Origin: a virus
Direction: 5' to 3' (one strand)
IMG/VR virus record: IMGVR_UViG_3300043567_000498
Coordinates: 1-64,000 of that record
Length of the DNA stretch: 64,000 bases
In this document: positions 1 through 7,826 of the stretch, in pieces
Layout of the letters: the number at the start of each line of letters is the position of its first letter
Numbering within the stretch: the first letter of the stretch is position 1
Notes under the pieces: generated by a model
Told to the model about the DNA's origin: nothing
Database searches by the model: none
What the model saw: only the letters and a program-made list of their open reading frames with translations
Translations under genes and position numbers: made by a program

Positions 1-16
1 CTTTTGGACAAATCAA

Positions 17-24
17 GATAAATA
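17..24 (+). promoter_or_regulatory. T4-type late promoter of gp48
   Basis: The sequence GATAAATA ends 14 nt before the gp48 ATG. It fits the NATAAATA late motif of T4-like cyanophages, and baseplate genes are expected to be late. Motif only; no start-site evidence. Confidence 0.55.
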
Positions 25-38
25 ACTAAAAAAGATAA

Positions 39-1016
39 ATGGTAAACGGATTTAATGTAACAGGAAGTTTATCACCTAATGCGGAAAGAATTGCTGCGGC
101 TGCTTCTGCCAAACTTTCTTCGTCTGCGGCACCTCTTAGATATCCACAGAAGAGTATTGGTAAAGATGATGACTACTTAGAAATAGGTGTGATTGAATAT
201 GTTGAAAATAAATCAACATTAGGGCAAGACAATCTTAAATTAAGGTCTCAAACAGAAGCAATACAACAATCCAACCAAAAACCAAAACAAACAATACAAC
301 TACCAATACCATCAAATATTGGAGATACAAATCAAGTTGATTGGGGTAATGGCAATACTTTAAATGCTCTTGAAGCTTTTGGAGTAGCAAATGTAGGAAA
401 CATTCTTGCAAGTAAGAATTTAGGAAAAGGTCTTATTGATGCTCTTAAATCTATTGGAGCAACCGCAAATAATGTTGCAATCCAAGGCGGTGGTCAAGAT
501 TTAGTCACTAATTATTTTAGTGCTGAGTTAATAAATTCATTAGGTGGAAACACATCTGCAGGAGGACTTCTATCAAGAGCAACGGGTCAAGTTTTAAATC
601 CAAACTTAGAATTACTTTTCAGTGGTGTTAATTTAAGGTCTTTTGACTTTGACTTTGATTTTGCTCCAAGAGATGAAAAAGAATCTAATATCGTTAAAGA
701 AATTGTAAGAATTTTTAAACAATCTATGGCTCCAAAAAGTGGGGGAACTGGTGCCGGTGCCGGTTTATTCATTAAGGCACCAAATGTGTTTCTTTTAAAA
801 TATAAGAGTGGAAATAAGGACCATCCTTACCTAAACAAATTTAAACCTTGTGCATTAACGAAAATGGGTATGAATTATACGGCTTCTGGTTCATATTCAA
901 CATATGCCGATAAAACTCCGGTTCATATGAGATTATCTGTTAGTTTTACCGAACTTAATCCAATTTATAATGAAGATTACAATAGCAATATTGGAAAACA
1001 AGCAGTAGGTTACTGA
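39..1016 (+). CDS. 48: baseplate tail tube cap protein (gp48-like)
   Basis: This 325-aa protein looks like the cyanophage version of T4 gp48, which caps the baseplate hub and nucleates the tail tube. The N-terminus is Ala/Ser-rich, the middle is variable and rich in Asn/Gly/Gln, and the C-terminal 130 residues are the best conserved part (FAPRDEKES motif, then a tube-like segment ending in FTELNPIYNEDY). The gene begins 14 nt after a late motif and ends one base before the gp53 ATG, so the two are probably co-translated. The identification rests on sequence character and on the gp48-gp53 order seen in cyanophages; gp54-like is the main alternative. Confidence 0.72.
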   Translation: MVNGFNVTGSLSPNAERIAAAASAKLSSSAAPLRYPQKSIGKDDDYLEIGVIEYVENKSTLGQDNLKLRSQTEAIQQSNQKPKQTIQLPIPSNIGDTNQVDWGNGNTLNALEAFGVANVGNILASKNLGKGLIDALKSIGATANNVAIQGGGQDLVTNYFSAELINSLGGNTSAGGLLSRATGQVLNPNLELLFSGVNLRSFDFDFDFAPRDEKESNIVKEIVRIFKQSMAPKSGGTGAGAGLFIKAPNVFLLKYKSGNKDHPYLNKFKPCALTKMGMNYTASGSYSTYADKTPVHMRLSVSFTELNPIYNEDYNSNIGKQAVGY

Positions 1017-1017
1017 T

Positions 1018-1665
1018 ATGTCTTACTTTAGAGAACTTCCGGACTTAGAATATCAATCACCCTTTGCTGATAGTAATTCTTCACAGAATTATGTAAGAGC
1101 AAAGAATCTATTTCGTCGTGTAAAACTTCGTGATGACTTACAGAATGTCTTCACTCTGTTTAATAAGTATCAAATTACAGAAGGTGCAAGACCAGATACT
1201 ATTGCAGAAGAAGTTTATGGTAAGGCAGATTATGATTGGGTAGTTTTATTGACTGCCGGTATTGTAAATGTAAGAGATGAATGGCCTCTTTCTAATAGAG
1301 ACTTGTACACATATGCAGAACAAGTTTATGGTGATGATTTAAATGCAATACATCACTATGAAACCACAGAAGTTAAAGATGCTAATGGAAGACTCATTCT
1401 TCCTAAGGGTAAAATTGTAGATTCAACTTTTACTATTCCAGATCCCGACGATTACTTGGCAACATTAAATCCTGTTGTTGGTATTAGTAATTATGAATAT
1501 GAGACGATAAAAAATGAAGAAAAGAGAACCATATATCTACTGAGACCTGATTATCTACAGCAATATTTAAATGATATGAGAAAGATTATGTATTATGATA
1601 AATCTTCTCAATATGTTGATAAGAAACTAATTCGTACCGAAAATACAAGAATTACGATGCCATAA
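1018..1665 (+). CDS. 53: baseplate wedge protein (gp53-like)
   Basis: This 215-aa protein resembles gp53, a wedge component that joins baseplate wedges around the hub. The diagnostic region is residues about 48-90, with the pattern ITEGARPDTIAEEVYGKADY followed by a WVVLL segment, typical of the gp53 N-terminal domain. It starts one nucleotide after the gp48 stop and ends just before a terminator hairpin. It faces gp32, so this is a convergent boundary between a late structural unit and the replication genes. Confidence 0.8.
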   Translation: MSYFRELPDLEYQSPFADSNSSQNYVRAKNLFRRVKLRDDLQNVFTLFNKYQITEGARPDTIAEEVYGKADYDWVVLLTAGIVNVRDEWPLSNRDLYTYAEQVYGDDLNAIHHYETTEVKDANGRLILPKGKIVDSTFTIPDPDDYLATLNPVVGISNYEYETIKNEEKRTIYLLRPDYLQQYLNDMRKIMYYDKSSQYVDKKLIRTENTRITMP

Positions 1666-1691
1666 AAAAAGGGGAGAAAAATCTCCCCTTT
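1661..1691 (-). terminator. Rho-independent terminator after gp32
   Basis: A perfect 10-bp stem (1668-1677 with 1682-1691) encloses an AAAA loop. On the minus strand it is followed by a T-run of about seven, so it terminates gp32 transcripts. On the + strand only three Ts follow, so it would be a weak terminator for gp53. Confidence 0.8.
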
Positions 1692-1704
1692 AGTGTATTA
1701 TGAA

Positions 1705-2613
1705 TCAGTCTTCGGCAAGTTTTGCAAAGTATGAGAGTGCATCATCATCCTCATCATCCTCAACAGGACGAGTCGGTTTCAGGTTGTTGAGTTCGCTACG
1801 CAGGTCTTCGGTCAGAGAAGGGGCAGGACCGCGATAGTCATCCTCATCCTCAACTTCAGAATCAATACGAGCAGACTTTCCACCCAGAACAGAATCAAGA
1901 CGCTTCTTCATTTCCTCATAGGACTTGAATTGGTCAGGAGAAACAAACTCGGCAAGAGAATATTGCTTCTTCCAAATTGCTTCCATAGCATCATCATCAT
2001 TCAGAAGAGCACCCTGAGCAGCAAACTCGCTGGAATCATAGTTCCTATAACCGGCAACATTCTTTGCCTTCAGTTTGAAGTTGGCACCAGTCCAGAAATC
2101 AAACGGATCGATGGGAGTCTCATCTTCAAACTCAGGTTGCATCGCTTCCGTGAGTTTGTCAAAGATTTTCTTACCATACTTGAACAGAAAGACTTTACCC
2201 TCATTTTCAGGATTAGTAGGGTCTTTCACGACATAAATGTTGCTCATATAAGTCAGTTTACGCTTCTGCTTACGAGCAACTTCTTTATTGGAATCCATAC
2301 CGGAATTCCAGAGACCAGAGTTGTGCTCACAGATAGGGCACTTTTGGTTCAGAGTGGTAAGGCACGAGTCAATCAACCAACCACCAGGACCCTGGAAGGC
2401 GTGAGAATAGACTTTAACGAACGGCAGGTCTTCACCATCAGGAGCAGGCAGGAAGCGAATGACGGCATAACCATTACCGCTTTTATCACATTCCAATTTC
2501 CATACACGGTCATCAGAAGAATTACCAGAATTATTCATTTTTTCGACTTCTTTCACCAGTTTTTCGGTGAGAGAACCAAGCTTGGATTGTTTTTTTAAGT
2601 CCGAAAAGCTCAT
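1705..2613 (-). CDS. 32: single-stranded DNA-binding protein gp32
   Basis: A 302-aa homologue of T4 gp32, the ssDNA-binding protein that coordinates replication, recombination and repair. The basic N-terminal segment (KKQSKLGSLTEKL) corresponds to the cooperativity domain. The zinc site is visible as H71, C84, C92 and C95 (T4 uses H64, C77, C87, C90). The end is a strongly acidic tail with a short terminal FAKLAED motif, the part that in T4 recruits partner replication proteins. It has its own consensus sigma70-type promoter about 45 nt upstream, consistent with early, high expression. The next gene downstream is convergent, and a strong terminator follows. Confidence 0.95.
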   Translation of the reverse strand: MSFSDLKKQSKLGSLTEKLVKEVEKMNNSGNSSDDRVWKLECDKSGNGYAVIRFLPAPDGEDLPFVKVYSHAFQGPGGWLIDSCLTTLNQKCPICEHNSGLWNSGMDSNKEVARKQKRKLTYMSNIYVVKDPTNPENEGKVFLFKYGKKIFDKLTEAMQPEFEDETPIDPFDFWTGANFKLKAKNVAGYRNYDSSEFAAQGALLNDDDAMEAIWKKQYSLAEFVSPDQFKSYEEMKKRLDSVLGGKSARIDSEVEDEDDYRGPAPSLTEDLRSELNNLKPTRPVEDDEDDDALSYFAKLAED

Positions 2614-2657
2614 TTTGGATTTTTTGGATAAATTGGATTTTGTTTTGCAACAACTTT

Positions 2658-2686
2658 ATTATAGAAGATCTATAAAGGGATGTCAA
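2658..2686 (-). promoter_or_regulatory. sigma70-type early promoter of gp32
   Basis: On the minus strand TTGACA (2681-2686) and TATAAT (2658-2663) are separated by exactly 17 bp (2664-2680). Both boxes are perfect consensus. The -35 box overlaps the stop codon of the upstream HNH gene. Confidence 0.88.
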
Positions 2687-3183
2687 GCCCTCGTCCAACC
2701 TTTATGTTGTTTTCTACCGTACTTCCCTCTTAGGGTAGAAGTCATAGCACCTTGATCTAAATTATTTTCAATACAAAATTTCTTTAAATTTGTTGTAGTA
2801 TAAATTTTCCCCGTAGGATCCTTCAGCGTCCAAATTATTGGATTTTTAGTATATTGATTTTGTCTTGCCATTCTATCATTTAAAGAACACAATAAAATAT
2901 TTTCGGATTGTGTTCCCCATTTTAAATTATTAACATTATTATTTTTTGGATTATCGTCCAAATGGAGAACATTTGGATAATTATTTGGATTTTCTAAAAA
3001 AGATTTAGCAACTAATCTATGCACATATTCAGAGACCCATTTATTATTATCATTTTTCATAGAAACAAAATTATATCCATAATTATTTTCATAAAAATTT
3101 ATATAATCTTTTTTAGATATGGAAAATACTTTACCAGTATCTTCTATAAGGTAATTAGAAAATTCTTTTAATTTGTTAAACAT
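2683..3183 (-). CDS. HNH homing endonuclease, free-standing
   Basis: A 166-aa protein with an HNH_3-type core around residues 50-95: VHRLVAKSF, then VLHLDDNPKNNNVNNLKWGT. This is the usual layout of phage HNH homing endonucleases. The C-terminus (KIYTTTNLKKFCIENNL then KGW) looks like a NUMOD-type DNA-binding module. It sits between DUF1825 and gp32 and is more A/T-rich in codon use than its neighbours, as expected for a mobile gene. It carries its own early and late promoter motifs, and its stop overlaps the -35 box of gp32. Target site unknown; it probably cleaves a nearby conserved gene in intron- or gene-less relatives. Confidence 0.82.
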   Translation of the reverse strand: MFNKLKEFSNYLIEDTGKVFSISKKDYINFYENNYGYNFVSMKNDNNKWVSEYVHRLVAKSFLENPNNYPNVLHLDDNPKNNNVNNLKWGTQSENILLCSLNDRMARQNQYTKNPIIWTLKDPTGKIYTTTNLKKFCIENNLDQGAMTSTLRGKYGRKQHKGWTRA

Positions 3184-3204
3184 TTTATGTCTTTTGCTTA
3201 TTAT

Positions 3205-3211
3205 TATTTAG
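3205..3211 (-). promoter_or_regulatory. late promoter motif before HNH gene
   Basis: CTAAATA on the minus strand, about 21 nt before the HNH start. This is a cyanophage late-motif variant, lying downstream of the early promoter at 3223-3251, so the gene could be expressed in both phases. Confidence 0.4.
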
Positions 3212-3222
3212 TAAAAGACATA

Positions 3223-3251
3223 ATTATAGCAAAAAATCGCTCATCAGTCAA
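3223..3251 (-). promoter_or_regulatory. sigma70-type early promoter before HNH gene
   Basis: TTGACT (3246-3251), a 17-bp spacer, and TATAAT (3223-3228) on the minus strand. The -35 box lies in the last codons of the DUF1825 gene. Confidence 0.75.
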
Positions 3252-3573
3252 GATACTTTTTGAGCGACTCAATGGTTTTTGTCATACTACTGAAAAGAAT
3301 ACTCATATCAGTCTCTGGCGGAAATCCCATCAGAGCAACGGACTTTCTCAGATTCTCTTTCATCTCAATTGCCTGAGGGTCATCTGAAAGAGAAAGTCTG
3401 GTATACATAATTCTCTGCTTCTCAAGCAGTCGTGTCATTTTTTCAATATGTTCCAGTTTGTCTTCTCGGGGCATCATACCAAAAGTTAAAATACTATTGT
3501 ATATAAACTCCTGAAGTTCATTAATTTCTTTTAGTTCTTCCTGAATAAGTTCAGAATCAAAAAAACTACTCAT
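3244..3573 (-). CDS. DUF1825-like cyanobacterial/cyanophage protein
   Basis: A 109-aa, highly helical protein beginning MSSFFDSELIQEELKEI, which matches the start of the DUF1825 family found in cyanobacteria and their phages. It has heptad-like stretches at residues 10-40 and 45-70, suggesting a coiled-coil or helical bundle, and no catalytic motif. It overlaps the end of gp59 by 8 nt, and its own end carries the -35 box of the HNH promoter. Its function is unknown; constant linkage to gp59/gp32 suggests a replication-linked role, which is inference. Confidence 0.65.
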   Translation of the reverse strand: MSSFFDSELIQEELKEINELQEFIYNSILTFGMMPREDKLEHIEKMTRLLEKQRIMYTRLSLSDDPQAIEMKENLRKSVALMGFPPETDMSILFSSMTKTIESLKKYLD

Positions 3574-4156
3574 TTATAATATCCCTCAAAATTCGCTTGT
3601 ACTGAAACACATCAATATTTAGAAATGGCGTATACTTCTTAATTTTTAAACTTACGGTTTCCCATATTGGGTCCAGAAGTTTCTTGTCAAATTGTTTCCC
3701 GAACAGGAATATTCTATCATAAATTACCAGAGTTTCAATACAAATCTTCCCGCTCAGGAATTTTTTTAGAATTGGTGGATGTCCTTTGGAGCAGTTCAAA
3801 GCATCTTCTAATTTTACTTCCGAGAACAATTCTGTTGATTGTTCCTTGAATAAGTAACTCAAACTCTGTTGTCTTCTCATCCATTCTTGGTAGTTTCTTT
3901 CTCCAGAATTGATAATTTCGCCAATCCATATGTTTTGAGGGTTGTCCGTGGATACAAAATTTGATACTAAAAAGTCTACTACTTGTTTATCGGAGTATTT
4001 ACGACTTGTTTTTTCAAACCAATACTTATCCTTTCTTTTATTAAAGGATGTTACACTTGCACGAGTCTTTGCACCGTACTTAAAGAAATCGTATTTTGGA
4101 TTTGTAAAATGAGATTTTAAGGCAAGATAATGTTGATAAGTTTCAAATGGTGACAT
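3566..4156 (-). CDS. 59: gp59-like helicase loader
   Basis: A 196-aa protein matching the T4 gp59 family, which loads the gp41 replicative helicase onto gp32-coated forked DNA. Visible family traits are the start MSPFETYQHYLALKSHF, a basic aromatic central region (KDKYWFEKTSRKYSD), and the C-terminal helical segment with KIKKYTPFLNIDVFQYKRIL. Length is close to T4 gp59 (217 aa). It overlaps the gp33 stop by one base (TGATG) and the DUF1825 gene by eight, so these form one translational unit upstream of gp32. Confidence 0.83.
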   Translation of the reverse strand: MSPFETYQHYLALKSHFTNPKYDFFKYGAKTRASVTSFNKRKDKYWFEKTSRKYSDKQVVDFLVSNFVSTDNPQNIWIGEIINSGERNYQEWMRRQQSLSYLFKEQSTELFSEVKLEDALNCSKGHPPILKKFLSGKICIETLVIYDRIFLFGKQFDKKLLDPIWETVSLKIKKYTPFLNIDVFQYKRILRDIINE

Positions 4157-4470
4157 CAGATAGGCAATTTCGCTTTAGAGGTTCGCTTCATAAAGTTAAG
4201 ACTAATCGCATCATACTTTAGTCTTTCTTTAAGAGGTTTAGAAACTAGTTTAGTAACCGATTCTACATCAATACCGTTGATTTCACAATAATGACAAATA
4301 GCATCAATATAATTGCAGTTTTCTTCTGCAACTATTTTTTCAATTTCTAAAGCAAACTTGGAAGGAGTAAGAAACTTATCTTCTATTGCTTTTTCTAATT
4401 CTTTGTTCGTTTCCGTTTGTTCCATAGATTCTATATTAATTTCTAGAAATGTCTCTAATATATTTGCCAT
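4156..4470 (-). CDS. 33: late-transcription accessory protein gp33-like
   Basis: A 104-aa acidic, helical protein resembling the cyanophage gp33 family. In T4, gp33 bridges RNA polymerase and the sliding clamp and co-activates late transcription with gp55. The core at residues about 35-85 (LTPSKFALEIEKIVAEENCN, then YIDAI and a helix-rich segment) fits the family, and the gene ends with FMKRTSKAKLPI. It is the first gene after a good early promoter, so the late-expression factor is itself made early. Its place directly before gp59 supports the call. Confidence 0.72.
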   Translation of the reverse strand: MANILETFLEINIESMEQTETNKELEKAIEDKFLTPSKFALEIEKIVAEENCNYIDAICHYCEINGIDVESVTKLVSKPLKERLKYDAISLNFMKRTSKAKLPI

Positions 4471-4491
4471 AATTTAAGAGTAATAATATGT

Positions 4492-4520
4492 ATTATAAAA
4501 TAAAATAATCGTTTAGTCAA
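4492..4520 (-). promoter_or_regulatory. sigma70-type early promoter of gp33-gp59 operon
   Basis: TTGACT (4515-4520), 17-bp spacer, TATAAT (4492-4497) on the minus strand, 22 nt before the gp33 ATG. The -35 box overlaps the stop of the upstream nuclease gene. Confidence 0.78.
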
Positions 4521-5194
4521 GCAGACATTAGTTCAAGTTTATCATTCACAAACTTTTTAATATATTCCACAACAAGTTTCATATATTTGTTCAGGTCTCT
4601 CTCTTCATAAACAACACATTCACCATTTTCACACGCCATAATAATTACAAGTTTTTTAACTTTAATATCTGTCATCTCGTAAAGTGCCATTCCATAGAAC
4701 ATAGCCTGAACGAAATAATTCTCAATCCAATCTCTTGGTTTTGGTTTTTTAGAAGTCTTAAAGTCTATGATGGCAAGTTCTCCATCAAACTCGGCAATAC
4801 AGTCAGTAGTACCGGCAACACCAAGTTGTTTACTATATAGAGCTCCTTCCAGACAGTAGATATTATTAATCCTATTCAGTTCTGATTTTGCAATCTTAAA
4901 AAGAAAATCTGATATGGGTTGAACCGGAGGAAGGTCTCTATTGTAAAGATAGTTCTCAACCAGGGTGTGCATATCAGTTCCACGACTGGTTGCTGCCTTG
5001 GTGATTTTATCTGCCTCTTCTACACCAACTCTCTTACGCCACTTGACAAAGATTTCCTTATTAAAATGACTGGTTACCGAAGTGATGGAGACCAACTTCA
5101 GCAGTTGGTCCTCATCTGGCACAGAATAATATCGGACTCCATCAATCGTTTCTCTTTCAAGTTGAGGAAGTACATTATCAAGATGATTAAACAT
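4517..5194 (-). CDS. PD-(D/E)XK superfamily nuclease
   Basis: A 225-aa protein with the layout of a PD-(D/E)XK exonuclease of the RecB/Cas4 type. The conserved pieces are a helix with RGTDMHTLVENYL (about residues 70-85), then GVAGTTDCIAEFDGELAIID followed by FKTSKK (about 130-160), where the first D, the second D and the lysine are the usual metal-binding and catalytic residues, and a following Q-x3-Y helix. It probably acts in DNA end processing or host DNA breakdown. It directly follows phoH (TAATG overlap) and precedes gp33. Confidence 0.75.
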   Translation of the reverse strand: MFNHLDNVLPQLERETIDGVRYYSVPDEDQLLKLVSITSVTSHFNKEIFVKWRKRVGVEEADKITKAATSRGTDMHTLVENYLYNRDLPPVQPISDFLFKIAKSELNRINNIYCLEGALYSKQLGVAGTTDCIAEFDGELAIIDFKTSKKPKPRDWIENYFVQAMFYGMALYEMTDIKVKKLVIIMACENGECVVYEERDLNKYMKLVVEYIKKFVNDKLELMSA

Positions 5195-5946
5195 TAAAAA
5201 CCTGCTTCTAGTTTAGCAATAATGTATTCTTTGACAAGTCCGGAACGAACAATATCATCTACACCAAACTCAATTATATCAAAAGATGGCATTTTACGCA
5301 ATACTGTCATAAAATCAACGATTCCATTACGCTCATTTGTTTTTTGAAGGTCACTCTGAGACGCATCTCCACAGAACATAATCTTTGAGTTCTCACCAAC
5401 ACGAGTGATAATAGAATCTAGTTCGTGATATGACATATTTTGGAACTCATCCACAATAATAATAGAATTATCAAGCGTGGTTCCTCTGAGGAATGAAGTA
5501 CTCCAGAACTTAATGGTTTCTTGAGACTTAAGATTGCCATAAAGCATCTCAAATTCAACATCATTTGAAAGTTGGAACATATACTTCACCATATTCTTAT
5601 AAGGAATCTGGTAAATATCCGACTTGTCATCATAAGAACCGGGAAGAAATCCAATTTCTCTTGTGGCAACTAATGACCTAACAAGATAGATTTTTTCAAA
5701 AGGTGTTTTTTCATCTAAGACTTCACGAAGAGCATTATAAAGGGTGATAAAAGTTTTACCAGTACCGGCACACCCGTAGGCAACTAAATGTTTTTGATTG
5801 GCATAAGAATCAAAAAGTTTCTTTTGATTTTCGGTAAGTGGATCAATATCTACTAGATATTCACCACTTAACGGTTTTTTACGCTTTGCTTGACGAGTAG
5901 TAAGATCAACACCGATTGGTTGCTCTGCTCTTTTTCTTCTTGCCAT
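5194..5946 (-). CDS. phoH: PhoH-like ATPase
   Basis: A 250-aa PhoH-family P-loop ATPase. Walker A is GCAGTGKT (residues about 58-65) and Walker B is IIIVDEFQNM (about 160-170), followed by sensor-like GDASQSD. PhoH is one of the commonest cyanophage auxiliary genes; the family is linked to phosphate stress and RNA metabolism in bacteria, but its phage role is unproven. The first 27 residues are basic. The gene lies between the 80-aa gene and the nuclease in a tight operon. Confidence 0.92.
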   Translation of the reverse strand: MARRKRAEQPIGVDLTTRQAKRKKPLSGEYLVDIDPLTENQKKLFDSYANQKHLVAYGCAGTGKTFITLYNALREVLDEKTPFEKIYLVRSLVATREIGFLPGSYDDKSDIYQIPYKNMVKYMFQLSNDVEFEMLYGNLKSQETIKFWSTSFLRGTTLDNSIIIVDEFQNMSYHELDSIITRVGENSKIMFCGDASQSDLQKTNERNGIVDFMTVLRKMPSFDIIEFGVDDIVRSGLVKEYIIAKLEAGF

Positions 5947-5952
5947 AAGTGT

Positions 5953-6195
5953 TTAGAGTTTTTGTACTTTTGATCCGGGCATCTTTTGGGCACGACCTAG
6001 GACATCGTTCCACGAAGGGTGCTTGGAGGTTAGTTTATTCCGCCAATCACCTACTTCACCAACATTCATTTGTGTTGGAATAAGTGGTTTGATGTGAGGA
6101 TTTTCTTTGAGATATGGGTCTTTGTCCGCCATATACATCCATTTCTCAAAGATTTCACCCGTTTCCGTATTCTCAAATCTATAAGTAGGGCACAT
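5953..6195 (-). CDS. conserved small cyanophage protein
   Basis: An 80-aa protein starting MCPTYRFENTETGEIFEKW. That start resembles an FmdB-type zinc-ribbon N-terminus but lacks the second Cys pair, so zinc binding is doubtful. The rest has a Pro/Asn-rich region (YLKENPHIKPLIPTQMNVG) and ends in a basic tail. It sits 7 nt before phoH and has its own CTAAATA motif. Cyanophages commonly carry a gene of this kind beside phoH; function unknown. Confidence 0.7.
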   Translation of the reverse strand: MCPTYRFENTETGEIFEKWMYMADKDPYLKENPHIKPLIPTQMNVGEVGDWRNKLTSKHPSWNDVLGRAQKMPGSKVQKL

Positions 6196-6217
6196 AAGTT
6201 ATAATAATTTACAAAAA

Positions 6218-6224
6218 TATTTAG
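6218..6224 (-). promoter_or_regulatory. late promoter motif before 80-aa gene
   Basis: CTAAATA on the minus strand, 22 nt before the ATG at 6195. Same spacing as other late motifs in the window. Confidence 0.45.
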
Positions 6225-6231
6225 GGGTATA

Positions 6232-6966
6232 TTAATTTATTTTTTTTCTTTCTTCCCATCTTTTTCTATTTGCTTCACCTATTTTTCTTTTATGTTCTTC
6301 GCTCATTTTTTTACCTTTATTAGGAGATGTTCTACCTTTTGCCGTTTCTTTTAATTTTTGTTTATGTTCTTCACTTCTATTTTTTGCATATTCGCTCAGT
6401 TTTCTTCGATGTTCTTCACTGAAAGGATCCATTTTTTTACCTCTATTCCAAGAACAAGAACTATTTCCCGTATTTGCTTCACTTATTTTTTGTTTATGTT
6501 CTTCACTCATTTCTTTTCCATACATAGGATTATTTTTACCAGTCTTTGATGCACTTAATTTTTTTCTAGTTTCTTCACTACAAACTCTATTTTTACTTGC
6601 TTTACTTAATTTTTTTCTAGTTTCATCTTTACATTTTCTACCTTTACTAAGTTCTCCAATTTTTTTTCTAGTCTCCTCAGAATGTTTATATCCACACATT
6701 CCCTCACCACCATCAGTTCTATTATGAAGAATACCAGTTCCTAAATCTAGTCTACCAAAGACAGCAATCATATACTTCTCGTGCTTGAACGCTTCTTCCT
6801 CTGTTATGTTTTGTTTCAGGAAGATTATTCTGGATTTATCTTTAGGAGCATTAACCCCCTTTAATCTTTTTCTATAAACCCTATCACCATTTCCCTTACC
6901 GACATAATAAGGAGTTCTATCTTCACGCAAATAAGCATAAGTATAAAATCTGTTAAGATTTACCAT
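6232..6966 (-). CDS. GIY-YIG homing endonuclease with NUMOD3 repeats
   Basis: A 244-aa free-standing homing endonuclease. The N-terminal GIY-YIG nuclease is seen as YTYAYLREDRTPYYVGKGNG, where the Y-x-Y and YYVGKG elements replace the classical GIY and YIG, followed by a KHEKYMI helix carrying the catalytic Glu. After NRTDGGEG, residues 90-244 are repeated NUMOD3-type DNA-binding units (HSEETRKKIGELSKG, HKQKISEANTG and similar, at least six copies). It separates thyX from the phoH operon. An exact late promoter and a long inverted repeat lie just before it. Confidence 0.9.
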   Translation of the reverse strand: MVNLNRFYTYAYLREDRTPYYVGKGNGDRVYRKRLKGVNAPKDKSRIIFLKQNITEEEAFKHEKYMIAVFGRLDLGTGILHNRTDGGEGMCGYKHSEETRKKIGELSKGRKCKDETRKKLSKASKNRVCSEETRKKLSASKTGKNNPMYGKEMSEEHKQKISEANTGNSSCSWNRGKKMDPFSEEHRRKLSEYAKNRSEEHKQKLKETAKGRTSPNKGKKMSEEHKRKIGEANRKRWEERKKIN

Positions 6967-6977
6967 AACTGCTCTTT

Positions 6978-7045
6978 AGTTGACTGCATTAATATTTATA
7001 AGGGAGAAGTTTAACCTCTCCCACCTGTAGAGATTGCAGTCAACT
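6978..7045 (-). repeat. 11-bp inverted repeat around late promoter
   Basis: AGTTGACTGCA at 6978-6988 is the exact reverse complement of TGCAGTCAACT at 7035-7045. A second stem (GGGAGA 7002-7007 with TCTCCC 7017-7022) lies between them. A transcript coming from thyX would carry both arms; one starting at the late promoter would lack the 5' arm. The 3' arm abuts the endonuclease ribosome-binding region. Confidence 0.85.
6993..7000 (-). promoter_or_regulatory. T4-type late promoter of GIY-YIG gene
   Basis: Exact TATAAATA on the minus strand, 26 nt before the ATG at 6966, inside the loop of the inverted repeat. Confidence 0.7.
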
Positions 7046-7070
7046 TCAGGCATTTTTATTTAGGTTTTGT

Positions 7071-7826
7071 TTAAGGTGAAAGTTTTGCTTTTCTAAGCCT
7101 CTTTTCCTCATAATAACTGAAGATTTCAGGAACCCATTCTTTCATTACAGGAACCATTCCTTCACAGAGAGCCTGAATTTCTACCTGAGCATCCAGTTTA
7201 GCACGAAGGTCAAGAAAGTGAAGTGCGGCACGAAGAGAGAATGAAACTACAAAGTTCTGGCGGATATTCTGAGGAAGATAATCACGGAGATGTTCCTCTG
7301 CCATACCACGCTGTTCGTAACCCTCAGCATACCTCTCAGATGCTGCCAGACAGAACTTTAACTGCCTTTCGTAGTCTTCCCTAGTCCACTCATACTTGTG
7401 CCCTTTACGGTCCAGGTAGAGACCTTCTGGACGCACATAATAAACTTCTTCAGGTTTCAGTTCACCCTTGGCAACTTTAAGTACACGACGACCGGTATAA
7501 CGCTGCGACTGAACATCAAAACTTACACCAACACGATGAGTTCGTGCCTGTACGATGACATTATGAACGAATCCAACACAGTCCAGAGAAATGGCAGGGT
7601 GCTCCAGCGGTCCCCAGTGCCCTCTTTCATTTGCCAGGAGTTGTTCAATCACCCACTTACCACAGTCCTTCTCACTTGGAGGAAACTTAGTATGAATGGG
7701 GTCTTCACTATAATCATTCTTACCTCCCTGATAAACCAGAGTTTGAGGAAGTTGTGTCTGACGAAGCATCACAACTTTCATATGTTGGTCAAGTTCAAGA
7801 AGGTCTTTTGCTTTAATTGGTTTCAT
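7071..7826 (-). CDS. thyX: flavin-dependent thymidylate synthase ThyX
   Basis: A 251-aa ThyX, which methylates dUMP to dTMP using methylene-tetrahydrofolate and FAD. The signature is at residues 95-110 (RTHRVGVSFDVQSQRY), a form of the RHRxxSxxxxSxRY motif. Residues 180-240 (RAALHFLDLR, then AQVEIQ) fit the C-terminal substrate region. It replaces the T4 td enzyme in many cyanophages and supplies thymidylate for phage DNA. Its ATG overlaps the stop of the 54-aa gene (ATGA), so it is translated within the operon starting at 8156-8184. Confidence 0.95.
   Translation of the reverse strand: MKPIKAKDLLELDQHMKVVMLRQTQLPQTLVYQGGKNDYSEDPIHTKFPPSEKDCGKWVIEQLLANERGHWGPLEHPAISLDCVGFVHNVIVQARTHRVGVSFDVQSQRYTGRRVLKVAKGELKPEEVYYVRPEGLYLDRKGHKYEWTREDYERQLKFCLAASERYAEGYEQRGMAEEHLRDYLPQNIRQNFVVSFSLRAALHFLDLRAKLDAQVEIQALCEGMVPVMKEWVPEIFSYYEEKRLRKAKLSP

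Noticed and set aside
1930-2598. 222-aa + strand ORF opposite gp32
   Set aside because: Antisense to a clear gp32 with zinc ligands; no promoter or ribosome-binding site.
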